A stretch of DNA of 64,000 nucleotides from Streptomyces sp. NRRL S-244. GTDB taxonomy: Bacteria; Actinomycetota; Actinomycetes; Streptomycetales; Streptomycetaceae. Shown piece after piece: positions 53,207 to 60,991 of this stretch. Within the stretch, counting starts at the first letter, position 1. Each line of letters begins with the position of its first letter. The translations under genes were made by a program, and so were the position numbers. The DNA lies in contig NZ_JOCX01000008.1 of assembly GCF_000717915.1 (NCBI RefSeq), positions 323,574 through 387,573 on the forward strand. The letters run 5' to 3'. The notes beneath the pieces were generated by a model. That model was not told where the DNA came from and did no database searches. It saw nothing but the letters and a program-made list of their open reading frames with translations.

Positions 53207-54217
53207 ATGGCCGTGAATTGCATCACGTATGTGGACCTGCACCGGAGCGTCGCCCAGGACATCCAGGCGGAATTGGAGGCGGCCGTCTCGAGCCTCACCC
53301 CCGCTTCGGGCAGCGGCGCCGCCAGGAACGCCGTGGGCAAACTCCTCAGGCATCAGAAAATGCGGCATCCCCTCTCGGTGCTGCCGATGATGGTGCACGC
53401 CATCGAGACGGGAAATCCCGGACCGGCCGCCCCGCTGGCCGCCGTGCACGTGCTCTGGTGGACCTCGGCCTGCTACCTCGACGACCTCGCCGACGGGCAC
53501 GGCACGACCGCGTCCGACAGCATGAGCCAGGACGAAGCGCTGCTGGCCTCGGTACTCAGCGGCACGGTGCTGCCGATCCGGATCATCCGGTCGCTCCCGG
53601 TGCCGCCCGCGGTCCAGGTCGCCCTGACGGCCGAGGTCGCGACGGGCTGGGCGGTGGGCACCGAGGGCCAGCTGACGGATATCGACGCCGACGCCGACCT
53701 CGCCACCCGGAACTCGGTGATCGAGACCTACCGCGGGAAATCCGGCGGACCCTACTCGATGGTCACGGCGATGGCGGCGATATTGTCGGGCGCGAGTGAC
53801 GAAAGAGTCGAACTGTGGCGGGAGTTCGGATACATATTCGGCATCCTGTGGCAGTTGTTCAACGACCAGGAAGACATCCTGACCGGCCGCAATGAAGACC
53901 TCCGCAACGGGACGGTCACCTATCTGCTCACGTGCGCCCTCGACGACGCGCCCACACCGCGGGCCCGGGAGGACATCCTGGGCCGGAGCGCGGCGGCACG
54001 CGGCTGCGGGCGGGAGCGCGCGGAGCTCGGCCGCCTCCTCCTCGCCCCGGACGTGCTCGACCGGTACGCCGCGGACCTCGACTCCTTCCGCACCGAGGCC
54101 CACCGCCTGCTCGGCGCGCTCGGCGGCGACGAGCGCCACCTGCCGGGCATGCGGCACCTCGTGGACCACGCGGCGCGGATGCTCCTGCAGGCACCCCTCG
54201 TCCCGGCCGCCGTATAG
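53207..54217 (+). CDS. Isoprenyl diphosphate synthase family protein
   Basis: 336 residues, all-helical trans-prenyltransferase fold. The first aspartate-rich motif is CYLDDLADG (DDxxD form). The second is FNDQEDI (NDxxD form), a mild variant of the usual DDxxD, with the conserved Lys-Ser-Gly of YRGKSGGPYSM before it. Conserved FARM-like residues before the first motif suggest a short- to medium-chain product. Start is ATG 53207, or GTG 53213, which has the better spacing to AAGGA. Its upstream ~60 bp is less GC-rich than its surroundings. No terpene cyclase adjoins it; it is divergent from the FadE34-like operon across a KstR-type site. Confidence 0.8.
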   Translation: MAVNCITYVDLHRSVAQDIQAELEAAVSSLTPASGSGAARNAVGKLLRHQKMRHPLSVLPMMVHAIETGNPGPAAPLAAVHVLWWTSACYLDDLADGHGTTASDSMSQDEALLASVLSGTVLPIRIIRSLPVPPAVQVALTAEVATGWAVGTEGQLTDIDADADLATRNSVIETYRGKSGGPYSMVTAMAAILSGASDERVELWREFGYIFGILWQLFNDQEDILTGRNEDLRNGTVTYLLTCALDDAPTPRAREDILGRSAAARGCGRERAELGRLLLAPDVLDRYAADLDSFRTEAHRLLGALGGDERHLPGMRHLVDHAARMLLQAPLVPAAV

Positions 54218-54223
54218 GGCCCG

Positions 54224-54412
54224 TCAGTCGGCGCAGCCGGTGAACACGCCGGGGGCGCGGTCGGTGGGGTGGCTGTCCGCCACGGTGGTGGCGGTCAGCG
54301 AGACGGTGCCCGCGTCGTTGAAGACGCCGCCCGGCGCCCCGGCCGGCGTGACGGCCGGCACCCCGACCCACCGGTAACACCGCCGGCGGCGTACGGCACG
54401 ATGGACCGCCAC
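54224..54412 (-). pseudogene. Remnant of a beta-helix repeat protein (3' end only)
   Basis: The frame ends AGTVSLTATTVADSHPTD, then PGVFTGCAD and stop. This resembles the last rung and Cys-containing cap of streptomycete right-handed beta-helix repeat proteins (FNDxGTVTLTxTTVxxNxP pattern). Only ~30 such residues remain, and there is no start or signal peptide, so it is probably a decayed fragment. Confidence 0.4.
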
Positions 54413-54438
54413 ACCCGCGTACCCGCCGGAGGAACCCC

Positions 54439-55086
54439 ATGGCCCCCGCCACCCCCAAGCCGGAGACCCTCGCCGCCTTCGAGGCCGCCAAGGGGTTCAT
54501 GCCCGTACCCGAGGGCCTCGCCCTGTACGAGGCCGCCGCCGCGGCGGCCGCGCTCGGGCTGCCGCTGCTGGAGGTCGGCACGTACTGCGGGCGCTCCACG
54601 ATCCTGCTGGCCGACGCCGCCCGCGAGGCCGGGGTGGCCGCGATCACGGTCGACCACCACCGGGGCAGCGAGGAGCAGCAGCCGGGCTGGGAGTACCACG
54701 ACCCGACCGTCGTGGACCCGGAGGTCGGGCTGATGGACACCCTCCCGGCCTTCCGCCGCACCCTCCACAAGGCGGGTCTCGAAGACCACGTCATCGCGAT
54801 CGTGGGCCGCTCCCCGCAGGTCGCGGCGGCCTGGGGAGGCAAGCTGGGCTTCGTCTTCATCGACGGCGGCCACACCGACGAGCACGCCGCCGGCGACTAC
54901 GAGGGCTGGGCCCCGCACGTCGCCGAGGGCGGGACGCTCGCCATCCACGACGTGTTCCCCGACCCGGCCGACGGCGGCCAGGCCCCGTACCGGATCTACC
55001 TCCGCGCCCTGGCCTCCGGCGCCTTCGAGGAGATCTCGGTCACCGACTCCCTGCGCGTCCTGCGCCGCACCGCCCCCGGCATCTAG
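54439..55086 (+). CDS. Class I SAM-dependent methyltransferase (Methyltransf_24 type)
   Basis: 215 residues, ATG 54439 with GGAGGA upstream. The SAM site is PLLEVGTYCGRSTILLADAA. The motif FVFIDGGHTDEHAAGDYEGWAPHVAEGGTLAIHDVF, with the Asp-Gly-Gly-His core, is characteristic of the Methyltransf_24 group that includes sugar and O-methyltransferases of secondary metabolism. The acceptor cannot be named. A single gene, 53 bases upstream of which lies the beta-helix remnant; no partner genes adjoin it. Confidence 0.85.
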   Translation: MAPATPKPETLAAFEAAKGFMPVPEGLALYEAAAAAAALGLPLLEVGTYCGRSTILLADAAREAGVAAITVDHHRGSEEQQPGWEYHDPTVVDPEVGLMDTLPAFRRTLHKAGLEDHVIAIVGRSPQVAAAWGGKLGFVFIDGGHTDEHAAGDYEGWAPHVAEGGTLAIHDVFPDPADGGQAPYRIYLRALASGAFEEISVTDSLRVLRRTAPGI

Positions 55087-55195
55087 GCATCGCCGACCCA
55101 CGCCCAGCAGCGCACGTATAAGCAGATAAGCGCACCACGCCCCCATATGGCCCACGGTCCGCGCCGACGGCGGGCCGCCGGTCTAGCATCGCGAC

Positions 55196-56140
55196 GTGCG
55201 CTACGACGACAGTCCCCCATCCCCCGAGTCCGCCTCCTCGGTCAGCCCGGAGCGGCGGTGGTTCGCGCGCCGCTCCGGCCTCGCCGTCGGGGCCGCCGTA
55301 CTCGCCCCGACCCTCCTGGCCGGGTGGGTCCTCGTCCAGGTGACCACCGGGGCGGGGGCGGACGACGCCCGCCCGCCCCGGATCGTGATGCCGGCCGCCT
55401 CCCCCACGACCACCGCGAGCGCGAGCGCGACCGCGACCCCGAGCGCGAGCGCCCCGCAGGCCAAGGGCCCGCTCGCCGGCAAGACCGTGGTCATCGACCC
55501 CGGCCACAACACCGGCAACTTCCAGCACACCTCCGAGATCGACAAGAAGGTCGACATCGGCACCACCCGCAAGGAGTGCGACACCACCGGCACCACCACC
55601 AACGCCGGTTACAAGGAAGCCGAGTTCACCCTCGACGTGTCCCGCCGGCTGCGCACCGTCCTGGAGGCCAAGGGCCTCAAGGTGGTCCTCACCCACGAAG
55701 CCGACCGCGCCTGGGGCCCGTGCATCAACGAGCGCGCCCGCATCGGCAACGAGGCCGCCGCCGACGCCGTGGTCTCGGTCCACGCGGACGGGGTCTCCGA
55801 GGGCAGCCGCGGCTACCACGTCATCCTCCCGGCCAAGGTCAAGGGCGGCGCCGCAGACACCGCAAAGATCGTCGGCCCCTCTCGGGACCTCGGCGAGAGG
55901 ATCGGCTCGAACTTCGCCCGGACCACCGGCTCCGCCCCCGCCAACTACCTCGGCAGCGGCACCGGCTTGGTCGTCCGCGACGATCTCGGCGGACTCAATC
56001 TCTCGACACAGCCCAAGGTGTTCATCGAATGCGGCAACATGCGTGACGCCAAGGACGCGGCGCTGCTGACGAGTCCGGAGTGGCGGCAGAAGGCCGCCCA
56101 GGGCATCGCGGACGGCATCGTCGGCTTCTTGGGCGGGTAG
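55196..56140 (+). CDS. N-acetylmuramoyl-L-alanine amidase (Amidase_3)
   Basis: Cleaves the amide between N-acetylmuramic acid and the stem peptide of peptidoglycan. 314 residues from GTG 55196. A membrane anchor or uncleaved signal (SGLAVGAAVLAPTLLAGWVLVQ) is followed by a Ser/Thr/Ala linker encoded by an alternating GCGAGC/GCGACC repeat. The catalytic domain begins VVIDPGHNTGNF (zinc His), then YKEAEFTLD (zinc Glu), VSVHADGVS (zinc His) and FIECGNM (catalytic Glu). Four Cys may form disulfides. It is therefore probably secreted and wall-active. Monocistronic. Confidence 0.92.
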   Translation: MRYDDSPPSPESASSVSPERRWFARRSGLAVGAAVLAPTLLAGWVLVQVTTGAGADDARPPRIVMPAASPTTTASASATATPSASAPQAKGPLAGKTVVIDPGHNTGNFQHTSEIDKKVDIGTTRKECDTTGTTTNAGYKEAEFTLDVSRRLRTVLEAKGLKVVLTHEADRAWGPCINERARIGNEAAADAVVSVHADGVSEGSRGYHVILPAKVKGGAADTAKIVGPSRDLGERIGSNFARTTGSAPANYLGSGTGLVVRDDLGGLNLSTQPKVFIECGNMRDAKDAALLTSPEWRQKAAQGIADGIVGFLGG

Positions 56141-56276
56141 TCCCCCGGGGACAGCCTGCCGCCCCGATCCTCTCGGTTGCCGGGAACCTCCGTACCATGG
56201 TCCCGCCCGCCCCGCTCCTGCACGTGCGCGACCGCGGCACCACGAGACGACCGAGACCGAGAAGGACACCTAACAC

Positions 56277-57092
56277 GTGAACATCCGCTCCCTCACTCGA
56301 GGCGACGGCGTGGTGATCGGAGCAGCGGCGCTGCTGTTCATCGCCTCGTTCCTCGACTTCTACTCCGCAACCGGCCTCGACCTGCCGAGCGTGTGGGACA
56401 CCGACGTCTACCGTCTGGCGCTTCCCTCGATCTTCCTGCTCGGCTTCATCGCGGCCGGTCTGCTCATCGCGGCCCGCTTCCAGCCGGAGACCCGCAAGCT
56501 CGCGGGCCTCCCGCTGGCCGCGTGGGGGACGGTGCTCGCGGTCGCGGCCGCCTGGTCCTCCCTCTGGTCCCTGATCACCAGCCCGAGCGGCGCCGACCTC
56601 GGCGCGGGCTGCATCATCGCCTTCCTCGCCACCCTCGCGCTGGCCGGCGTGGCCGTCGCGGGCGCGAAGATCCCCGCGCTCGCCGGCGGGCTGGTGCCCG
56701 AGCCCAAGCCCGTCGCCCCCGCGCCGTACGGGGCCCAGCCCCAGCCCGGCACCGGGTACGGCTACCCGGGCGCCCAGCAGGGCCAGCCGTACGGGGCCAC
56801 CCCGCAGCCGGTCCCGCCGTACGGCGGCACCCCGAACCCGACGCCCGCTCCGGGTCCGGGTCCGCAGGACTCGGCGCCCGCCCCGGCGGCGGACTTCACC
56901 CCGTTCTGGTTCGCGGTCCCGGTGGCCCGCCCCCTCTTCCCCGAGGACGGCTCCCCCACCCCGATCGCCGAGCTCGCGCCGGGCACCTGGTACCTGGCCG
57001 TGGACCAGAGCGGCCCGGCCACGCTGATCGCCCAGACCCAGGACGGCCGCCGCGGCGTCCTGAACGACACCTCGGGCATCCAGCGCGGCTGA
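56277..57092 (+). CDS. Four-helix membrane protein with Pro/Gly-rich tail
   Basis: 271 residues. Four hydrophobic helices (~13-30, 46-66, 77-98, 106-128), then a ~75-residue Pro/Gly/Gln/Tyr low-complexity stretch with repeated PYG/QPYGATPQP units. A soluble C-terminal domain (FWFAVPVARPLFPEDG...GTWYLAVDQSGPATLIAQTQDG) follows. It resembles DUF5336-like actinobacterial membrane proteins in layout, function unknown. A hairpin follows the stop. Confidence 0.75.
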   Translation: MNIRSLTRGDGVVIGAAALLFIASFLDFYSATGLDLPSVWDTDVYRLALPSIFLLGFIAAGLLIAARFQPETRKLAGLPLAAWGTVLAVAAAWSSLWSLITSPSGADLGAGCIIAFLATLALAGVAVAGAKIPALAGGLVPEPKPVAPAPYGAQPQPGTGYGYPGAQQGQPYGATPQPVPPYGGTPNPTPAPGPGPQDSAPAPAADFTPFWFAVPVARPLFPEDGSPTPIAELAPGTWYLAVDQSGPATLIAQTQDGRRGVLNDTSGIQRG

Positions 57093-57136
57093 CCCCGCCC
57101 CCCGTACGGCGGCTGACCCCGCCCCCCGTACGGCCG

Positions 57137-57168
57137 ACGGCCCCCCGCCCTTCCGGGCGGGGGGCCGT
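57137..57168 (+). terminator. Strong terminator
   Basis: Perfect 14-bp stem ACGGCCCCCCGCCC/GGGCGGGGGGCCGT with a TTCC loop. The preceding bases hold two copies of a ~23-bp CTGACCCCGCCCCCCGTACGG unit. Confidence 0.88.
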
Positions 57169-57183
57169 TGCCCTACAGTCACC

Positions 57184-57196
57184 TGACGCAGCGTCA
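57184..57196 (+). promoter_or_regulatory. 13-bp palindrome upstream of the F420 oxidoreductase gene
   Basis: TGACGC-A-GCGTCA, a perfect dyad 22 bp before the start and directly followed by a TATA-containing stretch. Ten bases (TGACGCAGCG) are shared with the MerR operator at 39971. Likely binds a TetR- or MerR-type regulator. Confidence 0.6.
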
Positions 57197-57218
57197 TATA
57201 CGGCTGGAGGGGACGTAC

Positions 57219-58229
57219 ATGCGCCTCGGACTCGCACTCGGCTACTGGGGCCGCGGCCCCGACCGGACCCACCTCGACCTCGCCACCGAGGCCGAGGACC
57301 TCGGCTACGACTCGGTGTGGACCGCCGAAGCCTGGGGCTCGGACGCCTTCACCCCGCTCACCTGGATCGCCGCGCACACCTCGCGGATCCGCCTCGGCAC
57401 CGCCATCGCCCAGATGGCCGCCCGCACCCCCACCGCCACCGCCATGCACGCCCTCACCCTGGACCACCTCTCCGGCGGCCGGATGATGCTCGGCCTGGGG
57501 CTGTCCGGCCCCCAGGTGGTCGAGGGCTGGTACGGGCGCCCCTTCCCCGCGAGCCCGCTCACCGCCACCCGCGAGTACGTGGACGTCGTCCGCCAGGTGC
57601 TGCGCCGCGAGGGGCCCGTCGCGCTCGACGGCCGCTTCCACCAGCACCCGTACCGCGGGGAGGACGGCACCGGCATCGGCAAACCGCTCAAGCCCATCAC
57701 CCACCCGCTGCGCGCGGACCTGCCGCTCCTGCTGGGCGCCGAGGGCCCGAAGAACATCGCCCAGACCACCCGCATCGCGGACGGCTGGCTCCCCCTCTAC
57801 TGGTCGCCGACCCGCACCGACGTCTACCAGGCCTCGCTGGCCGACCTCCCCGAGGGCTTCATGATCGCCCCGATGGCCCGGGCGAAGGTCTGCGACGACG
57901 TCGCCGAGGGGCTGCTGCCGGTCAAGGCGATGCTCGGCTTCTACATCGGCGGGATGGGGCACGCGGCCCGCAACTTCCACGCGGACCTGATGGCGCGCAT
58001 GGGCTACGAGGAGGAGGCCCGCCGCATCCAGGAGCTGTTCCTCGCCGGGCGCAGGCAGGAGGCGGTCCTCGCCGTCCCGGACGCCTTCGCCGACGAGATC
58101 TCCCTGATCGGACCGCGCGAGCGGATCGCCGAACGCCTGGACCTGTGGCGCAAGGGCCCGGTCACCGACCTCCTCCTGACGGCCCCCGACCCCCACACCC
58201 TGCGCGTCCTGGCCGAACTCAACGGCTAA
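57219..58229 (+). CDS. F420-dependent LLM-class oxidoreductase
   Basis: 336 residues from ATG 57219, with GGAGGGGA upstream. A bacterial luciferase-like TIM barrel using F420. Signature segments are LGLALGYWGRGPDRTHLDLA, DSVWTAEAWGSDAFTPL, LDHLSGGRMMLGLGLSGPQVVEGWYGRPF, KPITHPLRADLPLLLGAEGPKN and YIGGMGHAARNFHADLMARMGYEEEA. I recall a very similar mycobacterial protein (Rv3520c) within the KstR regulon. The substrate is unknown, and there is no KstR-type site here but the perfect dyad above. Its TAA overlaps the stop of the convergent gene. Confidence 0.87.
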   Translation: MRLGLALGYWGRGPDRTHLDLATEAEDLGYDSVWTAEAWGSDAFTPLTWIAAHTSRIRLGTAIAQMAARTPTATAMHALTLDHLSGGRMMLGLGLSGPQVVEGWYGRPFPASPLTATREYVDVVRQVLRREGPVALDGRFHQHPYRGEDGTGIGKPLKPITHPLRADLPLLLGAEGPKNIAQTTRIADGWLPLYWSPTRTDVYQASLADLPEGFMIAPMARAKVCDDVAEGLLPVKAMLGFYIGGMGHAARNFHADLMARMGYEEEARRIQELFLAGRRQEAVLAVPDAFADEISLIGPRERIAERLDLWRKGPVTDLLLTAPDPHTLRVLAELNG

Positions 58230-58633
58230 GCAGCGGCGTCCGGCCCGGCGGCCTGCGGGACGGCCTCCAGGAGTTCGCGCAGGTCCAGCGGCATGACGGC
58301 GATCTCGATGGTCCCGGCGGCCGCGCCGGCCCCGTCAGCCGCGCCGGTCTCGTCAGCCGCGCCGGTCTCGTACGTGCAGGCCACGATCCGCGACCCGGGG
58401 TTGATGGAGATCCCCTCCTTCACGGACGGCGCCCGCACACCGGTGGCCCGAGCGCCGGGCAGCGGTACGGGCTCGCCCCTGCGCGGCACCCAGCTCGCCC
58501 CGCCGGGGCCGGCGAACACCCGGCCCATCCGCCAGCGGCCCGCTCCGGCCGGATGCCGGGCCATGCACGGGATCCCGTCCGGGATCCCGGCGGCGAGGCG
58601 CTCACGCCGCTTGCGCCGCAGAAAATCGATCAT
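58226..58633 (-). CDS. DUF2550-like small protein
   Basis: 135 residues from ATG 58633. A basic MIDFLRRKRRERLAAG lead, then a beta-rich body (CMARHPAGAGRWRMGRVFAGPGGASWVPRRGEPVPLPG) and the late GTIEIAVMPLDLRELLEAVP. It resembles DUF2550 proteins, with RWR.GR and MPLDLRELLEAV at matching positions but without their N-terminal membrane helix. The repeat TGAAD(E), present three times, comes from an 18-bp tandem duplication. Convergent with and overlapping the LLM gene stop; function unknown. Confidence 0.65.
   Translation of the reverse strand: MIDFLRRKRRERLAAGIPDGIPCMARHPAGAGRWRMGRVFAGPGGASWVPRRGEPVPLPGARATGVRAPSVKEGISINPGSRIVACTYETGAADETGAADGAGAAAGTIEIAVMPLDLRELLEAVPQAAGPDAAA
58321..58374. 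repeat. 18-bp in-frame tandem repeat
   Basis: CCGCGCCGGTCTCGTCAG and close variants occur three times head to tail (58321-58338, 58339-58356, 58357-58374) inside the DUF2550-like gene, encoding repeated TGAADE-type units. Confidence 0.9.
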
Positions 58634-58725
58634 CCGCCCATTGAAACAGGCGAGCGGCAAGCGTACGAACATGCCGACGGGCCGGCCGGGCGACGCTGCC
58701 CGGCCGGCCCGCGGCGCACGAAGGC

Positions 58726-59397
58726 CTATCCGCCGCTCAGCTGGGACAGGCTCGGGACCTTGTCGGTCACCGTGGCGCCGGCGCCCTGGCCCGCGTCCTT
58801 GACTCCGGTGATGACGTCCTGGATCGAGTTCAGGTCGGCGTCGTTCGCATCGCCCTTGCGCAGCTTGGTTCCCAGGCCCTTGAGGGACTCGATGCCCGCC
58901 GTCAGCGGGGCCACCGCCTTCGACAGCAGCGGGTCCGCCTTGGCGTTCTCCGCCGCCGCCTTCAGCCGGTTGTACGCGAACGCGCCCGCGAGGCCCGCCT
59001 TGATGAGGGCGAACGTACGGCCCTTGGCGCCCTTCTTGAACTTGCCCGCGCGGTACGGCTTGATGATCCACTGGTACGTCGCCCCGGCCGCGAGCCCCGC
59101 GTTGGCGACGAAGCGCGCCTTCGCGAACTTCTGCTTCTCCGCAGTGGTACTGGGCGTGGGCTCGGCGAGGGCCGCGACCTCCGCCGCTTCCGCCGCCCGC
59201 CACGCTTCGGGCGCCCCCACCTCGGCGGCCGGAGCCGCCGGCACCGACAGGGCCACGTCCTCGCCCCTGCCTCCCCTGCTGCCGGCTCCACTGCCGCAGG
59301 CGGTGGCGCCGGCGAGCAGCGCACCGGACAGGAGCAGGGCGGTGAAGGCGCGGCGGACTCGGGTGGTACCGGGTATGGACACGCTGGGTTTCGACAC
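58726..59397 (-). CDS. Putative lipoprotein of unknown function
   Basis: 223 residues from GTG 59397, where GGAGG lies just upstream. Signal peptide with lipobox GATACGSG places a lipidated Cys near 32. An Ala/Glu-rich linker with many AEA units follows. A central block has KFAKARFVANAGLAAGATYQWIIKPYRAGKF, then helical segments. It ends with a Gly/Asp-rich tail GVKDAGQGAGATVTDKVPSLSQLSGG. No known enzyme motif. Exposed on the outer face of the membrane; role unknown. Confidence 0.75.
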   Translation of the reverse strand: MSKPSVSIPGTTRVRRAFTALLLSGALLAGATACGSGAGSRGGRGEDVALSVPAAPAAEVGAPEAWRAAEAAEVAALAEPTPSTTAEKQKFAKARFVANAGLAAGATYQWIIKPYRAGKFKKGAKGRTFALIKAGLAGAFAYNRLKAAAENAKADPLLSKAVAPLTAGIESLKGLGTKLRKGDANDADLNSIQDVITGVKDAGQGAGATVTDKVPSLSQLSGG

Positions 59398-59509
59398 GGT
59401 GGCCTCCGGGGAGTGAGGTGTCTCCCGCAGCGTCACCCGGGCCCCGGCGTTGCGCCACTTGGATGACCCATTCGGGTTTGCTTCACACCGACGGGGCAAG
59501 ACGCGGTGC

Positions 59510-59812
59510 ATGCGCACACACACCGGAGTACACGCCCGAGGAGGCGTTCAAGCCGGCCGGGTCGTCGCCGCGGTGGCGGACGTGCTGGCCTTCACGATCG
59601 GCTTGTGGGTCCTGCTCTACTTCCTCGACGCCAACCGGGGCAACGGCCTGGTGGAGTTCATCCACGACGCCGCCACCTGGCTGGCCGGCTGGTCCTACGA
59701 CCTGTTCACCTTCGACCGGGAATGGGTCCAGGTGGTGGTGGGCTACGGCGTGGCGGCCGTGGCGTACCTCGTCCTGGGCCACCTCATCGCGGGCCGGCTC
59801 TACCGCCGCTGA
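59510..59812 (+). CDS. Small two-helix membrane protein (100 aa)
   Basis: The frame is open from 59450; ATG 59510 is chosen though no clear Shine-Dalgarno is seen. After a polar His/Thr/Gly lead come two hydrophobic helices (VADVLAFTIGLWVLLYFLD and VVVGYGVAAVAYLVLGHLIAG), separated by a conserved-looking NRGNGLVEFIHDAATWLAGWSYDLFTFD loop. I do not know the function; similar small membrane proteins are common in streptomycetes. Convergent with the toroid-protein operon across a hairpin. Confidence 0.6.
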   Translation: MRTHTGVHARGGVQAGRVVAAVADVLAFTIGLWVLLYFLDANRGNGLVEFIHDAATWLAGWSYDLFTFDREWVQVVVGYGVAAVAYLVLGHLIAGRLYRR

Positions 59813-59827
59813 CCGCGGGCCACGTAC

Positions 59828-59856
59828 GGGCAGGCCGCCTCCGGGGCGGCCTGCCC
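59828..59856. terminator. Bidirectional terminator hairpin
   Basis: Perfect 12-bp stem GGGCAGGCCGCC/GGCGGCCTGCCC with a 5-nt loop, between convergent genes. Confidence 0.85.
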
Positions 59857-59870
59857 CGCCCGCGTCCACC

Positions 59871-59910
59871 GGGCTCCGGGCTCCGGGCTCCGGGCTCCGG
59901 GCTCCGGGCT
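59871..59910. repeat. 7-bp tandem repeat at the 3' edge of the operon
   Basis: GGGCTCC repeated five times (59871-59905) plus GGGCT, ending at the last bases of the toroid-protein gene. A microsatellite likely to vary in length. Confidence 0.9.
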
Positions 59911-60991
59911 AACCGCAGCAGTCGGGCTCCAGTCCGGACGGCAGCTCCAGCCCCCCGAACACCGCCCCGGTGGCCTCGTCCCCGCCCAGCGCGGCCACGG
60001 CGAGCAGCAGCGACCCGGCCGTCCAGGTCGTCTGCTCGACCGGCCACACCGCCTTGTCGTCGAAGACGTAGCCCGTCCAGTACATGCCGTTGTCCGCGCG
60101 CAGGTGGGTGATGGAGCGCAGGATCTCCAGCGCCCGGTCCGACTCGCCCATCGCCCACAGGGCCAGGGCGAGCTCGCACGACTCCCCGCCCGTCACCCAC
60201 GGGTTCGGCAGGACGCAGCGCACACCGAGCCCGGGGACCACGAACTCGTCCCAGCGCTCCTCGATCCGCGCCTTCGCCTCCGCGCCGCCCAGCGCGCCGC
60301 CCAGCACCGGGTAGTACCAGTCCATCGAGTACCGGGACTTGTCCAGGAACCGCTCCGGGTGCCGCCGGATCGCGTGCCCGAGGGCCCCCGCCGCCAGCTC
60401 CCAGTCCGGCTGCGGCTCCTCGCGGTGCTCGGCGATCGCCAGCGCGCACCGCAGCGCCTGGTGGATCGAGGAGGAACCGGTGAGCAGCGCGTCCGTCACC
60501 GCACCGCCGTCGGCCTCCCGCTTCCAGCCGATCTCGCCGCCCGGCTGCTGGAGTCCGAGGACGAACTCGGTCGCCGCGAAGACGACGGGCCACATGCGGT
60601 CCAGGAACGGGTCGTCGCCGGTGGCCAGGTAGTGGTGCCAGACCCCGACGGCTATGTACGCGACGAAGTTGCTCTCCCGGCTCGCGTCCTGCGGCTCGGC
60701 GGTGTCCACCCCGTCCGGCCGGTCCGCGTACGCCGCGTACCAGGAGCCGTCGGCGTTCTGGTGCCGGGCCAGCCAGTCGTACGCCCGCTCCGCGGCCTCG
60801 TGCTCGCCCGCCGCGTCCAGGGCCATCGCGGCCTCGGTGTGGTCCCACGGGTCCAGGTGGTGGCCGCGGAACCACGGGATGGCCCCGTCGGAGCGCTGCG
60901 CGGCGAGGATGCCGGCCACCGTCCCGGCGGCCTCCTCGGCGGTCAGCACGCCGTCCAGGACCAGGCGTTCGGTGCGCCCGGGCGAGCTCAC
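59909..60991 (-). CDS. Alpha/alpha-toroid protein (prenyltransferase/GH-like six-hairpin)
   Basis: 360 residues from GTG 60991, overlapping the methyltransferase stop by 4 nt (GTGA). Helical repeats of the alpha/alpha-barrel type recur: GTVAGILAAQRSDGAIPW, AYDWLARHQNADGSWYAAY and EFVLGLQQPGGEIGW, each with the Q...DG.W style QW-like motif of squalene/prenyl cyclases and glycosidases. The second half continues the hairpins (WYYPVLGGALGG, WVTGGESCELALALWAMG). No DDxxD or DxDD is obvious, so it is not clearly a terpene enzyme; a glycan role is as likely. Third gene of the glycosyltransferase-methyltransferase-toroid operon. Confidence 0.75.
   Translation of the reverse strand: MSSPGRTERLVLDGVLTAEEAAGTVAGILAAQRSDGAIPWFRGHHLDPWDHTEAAMALDAAGEHEAAERAYDWLARHQNADGSWYAAYADRPDGVDTAEPQDASRESNFVAYIAVGVWHHYLATGDDPFLDRMWPVVFAATEFVLGLQQPGGEIGWKREADGGAVTDALLTGSSSIHQALRCALAIAEHREEPQPDWELAAGALGHAIRRHPERFLDKSRYSMDWYYPVLGGALGGAEAKARIEERWDEFVVPGLGVRCVLPNPWVTGGESCELALALWAMGESDRALEILRSITHLRADNGMYWTGYVFDDKAVWPVEQTTWTAGSLLLAVAALGGDEATGAVFGGLELPSGLEPDCCG

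Noticed and set aside
57184..57196. Considered as a fourth KstR operator
   Set aside because: TGACGCAGCGTCA lacks the AACNNGTT core.
56177..59416. A 1079-codon plus-strand open frame
   Set aside because: Crosses three recognised genes and two terminators in a non-coding frame.
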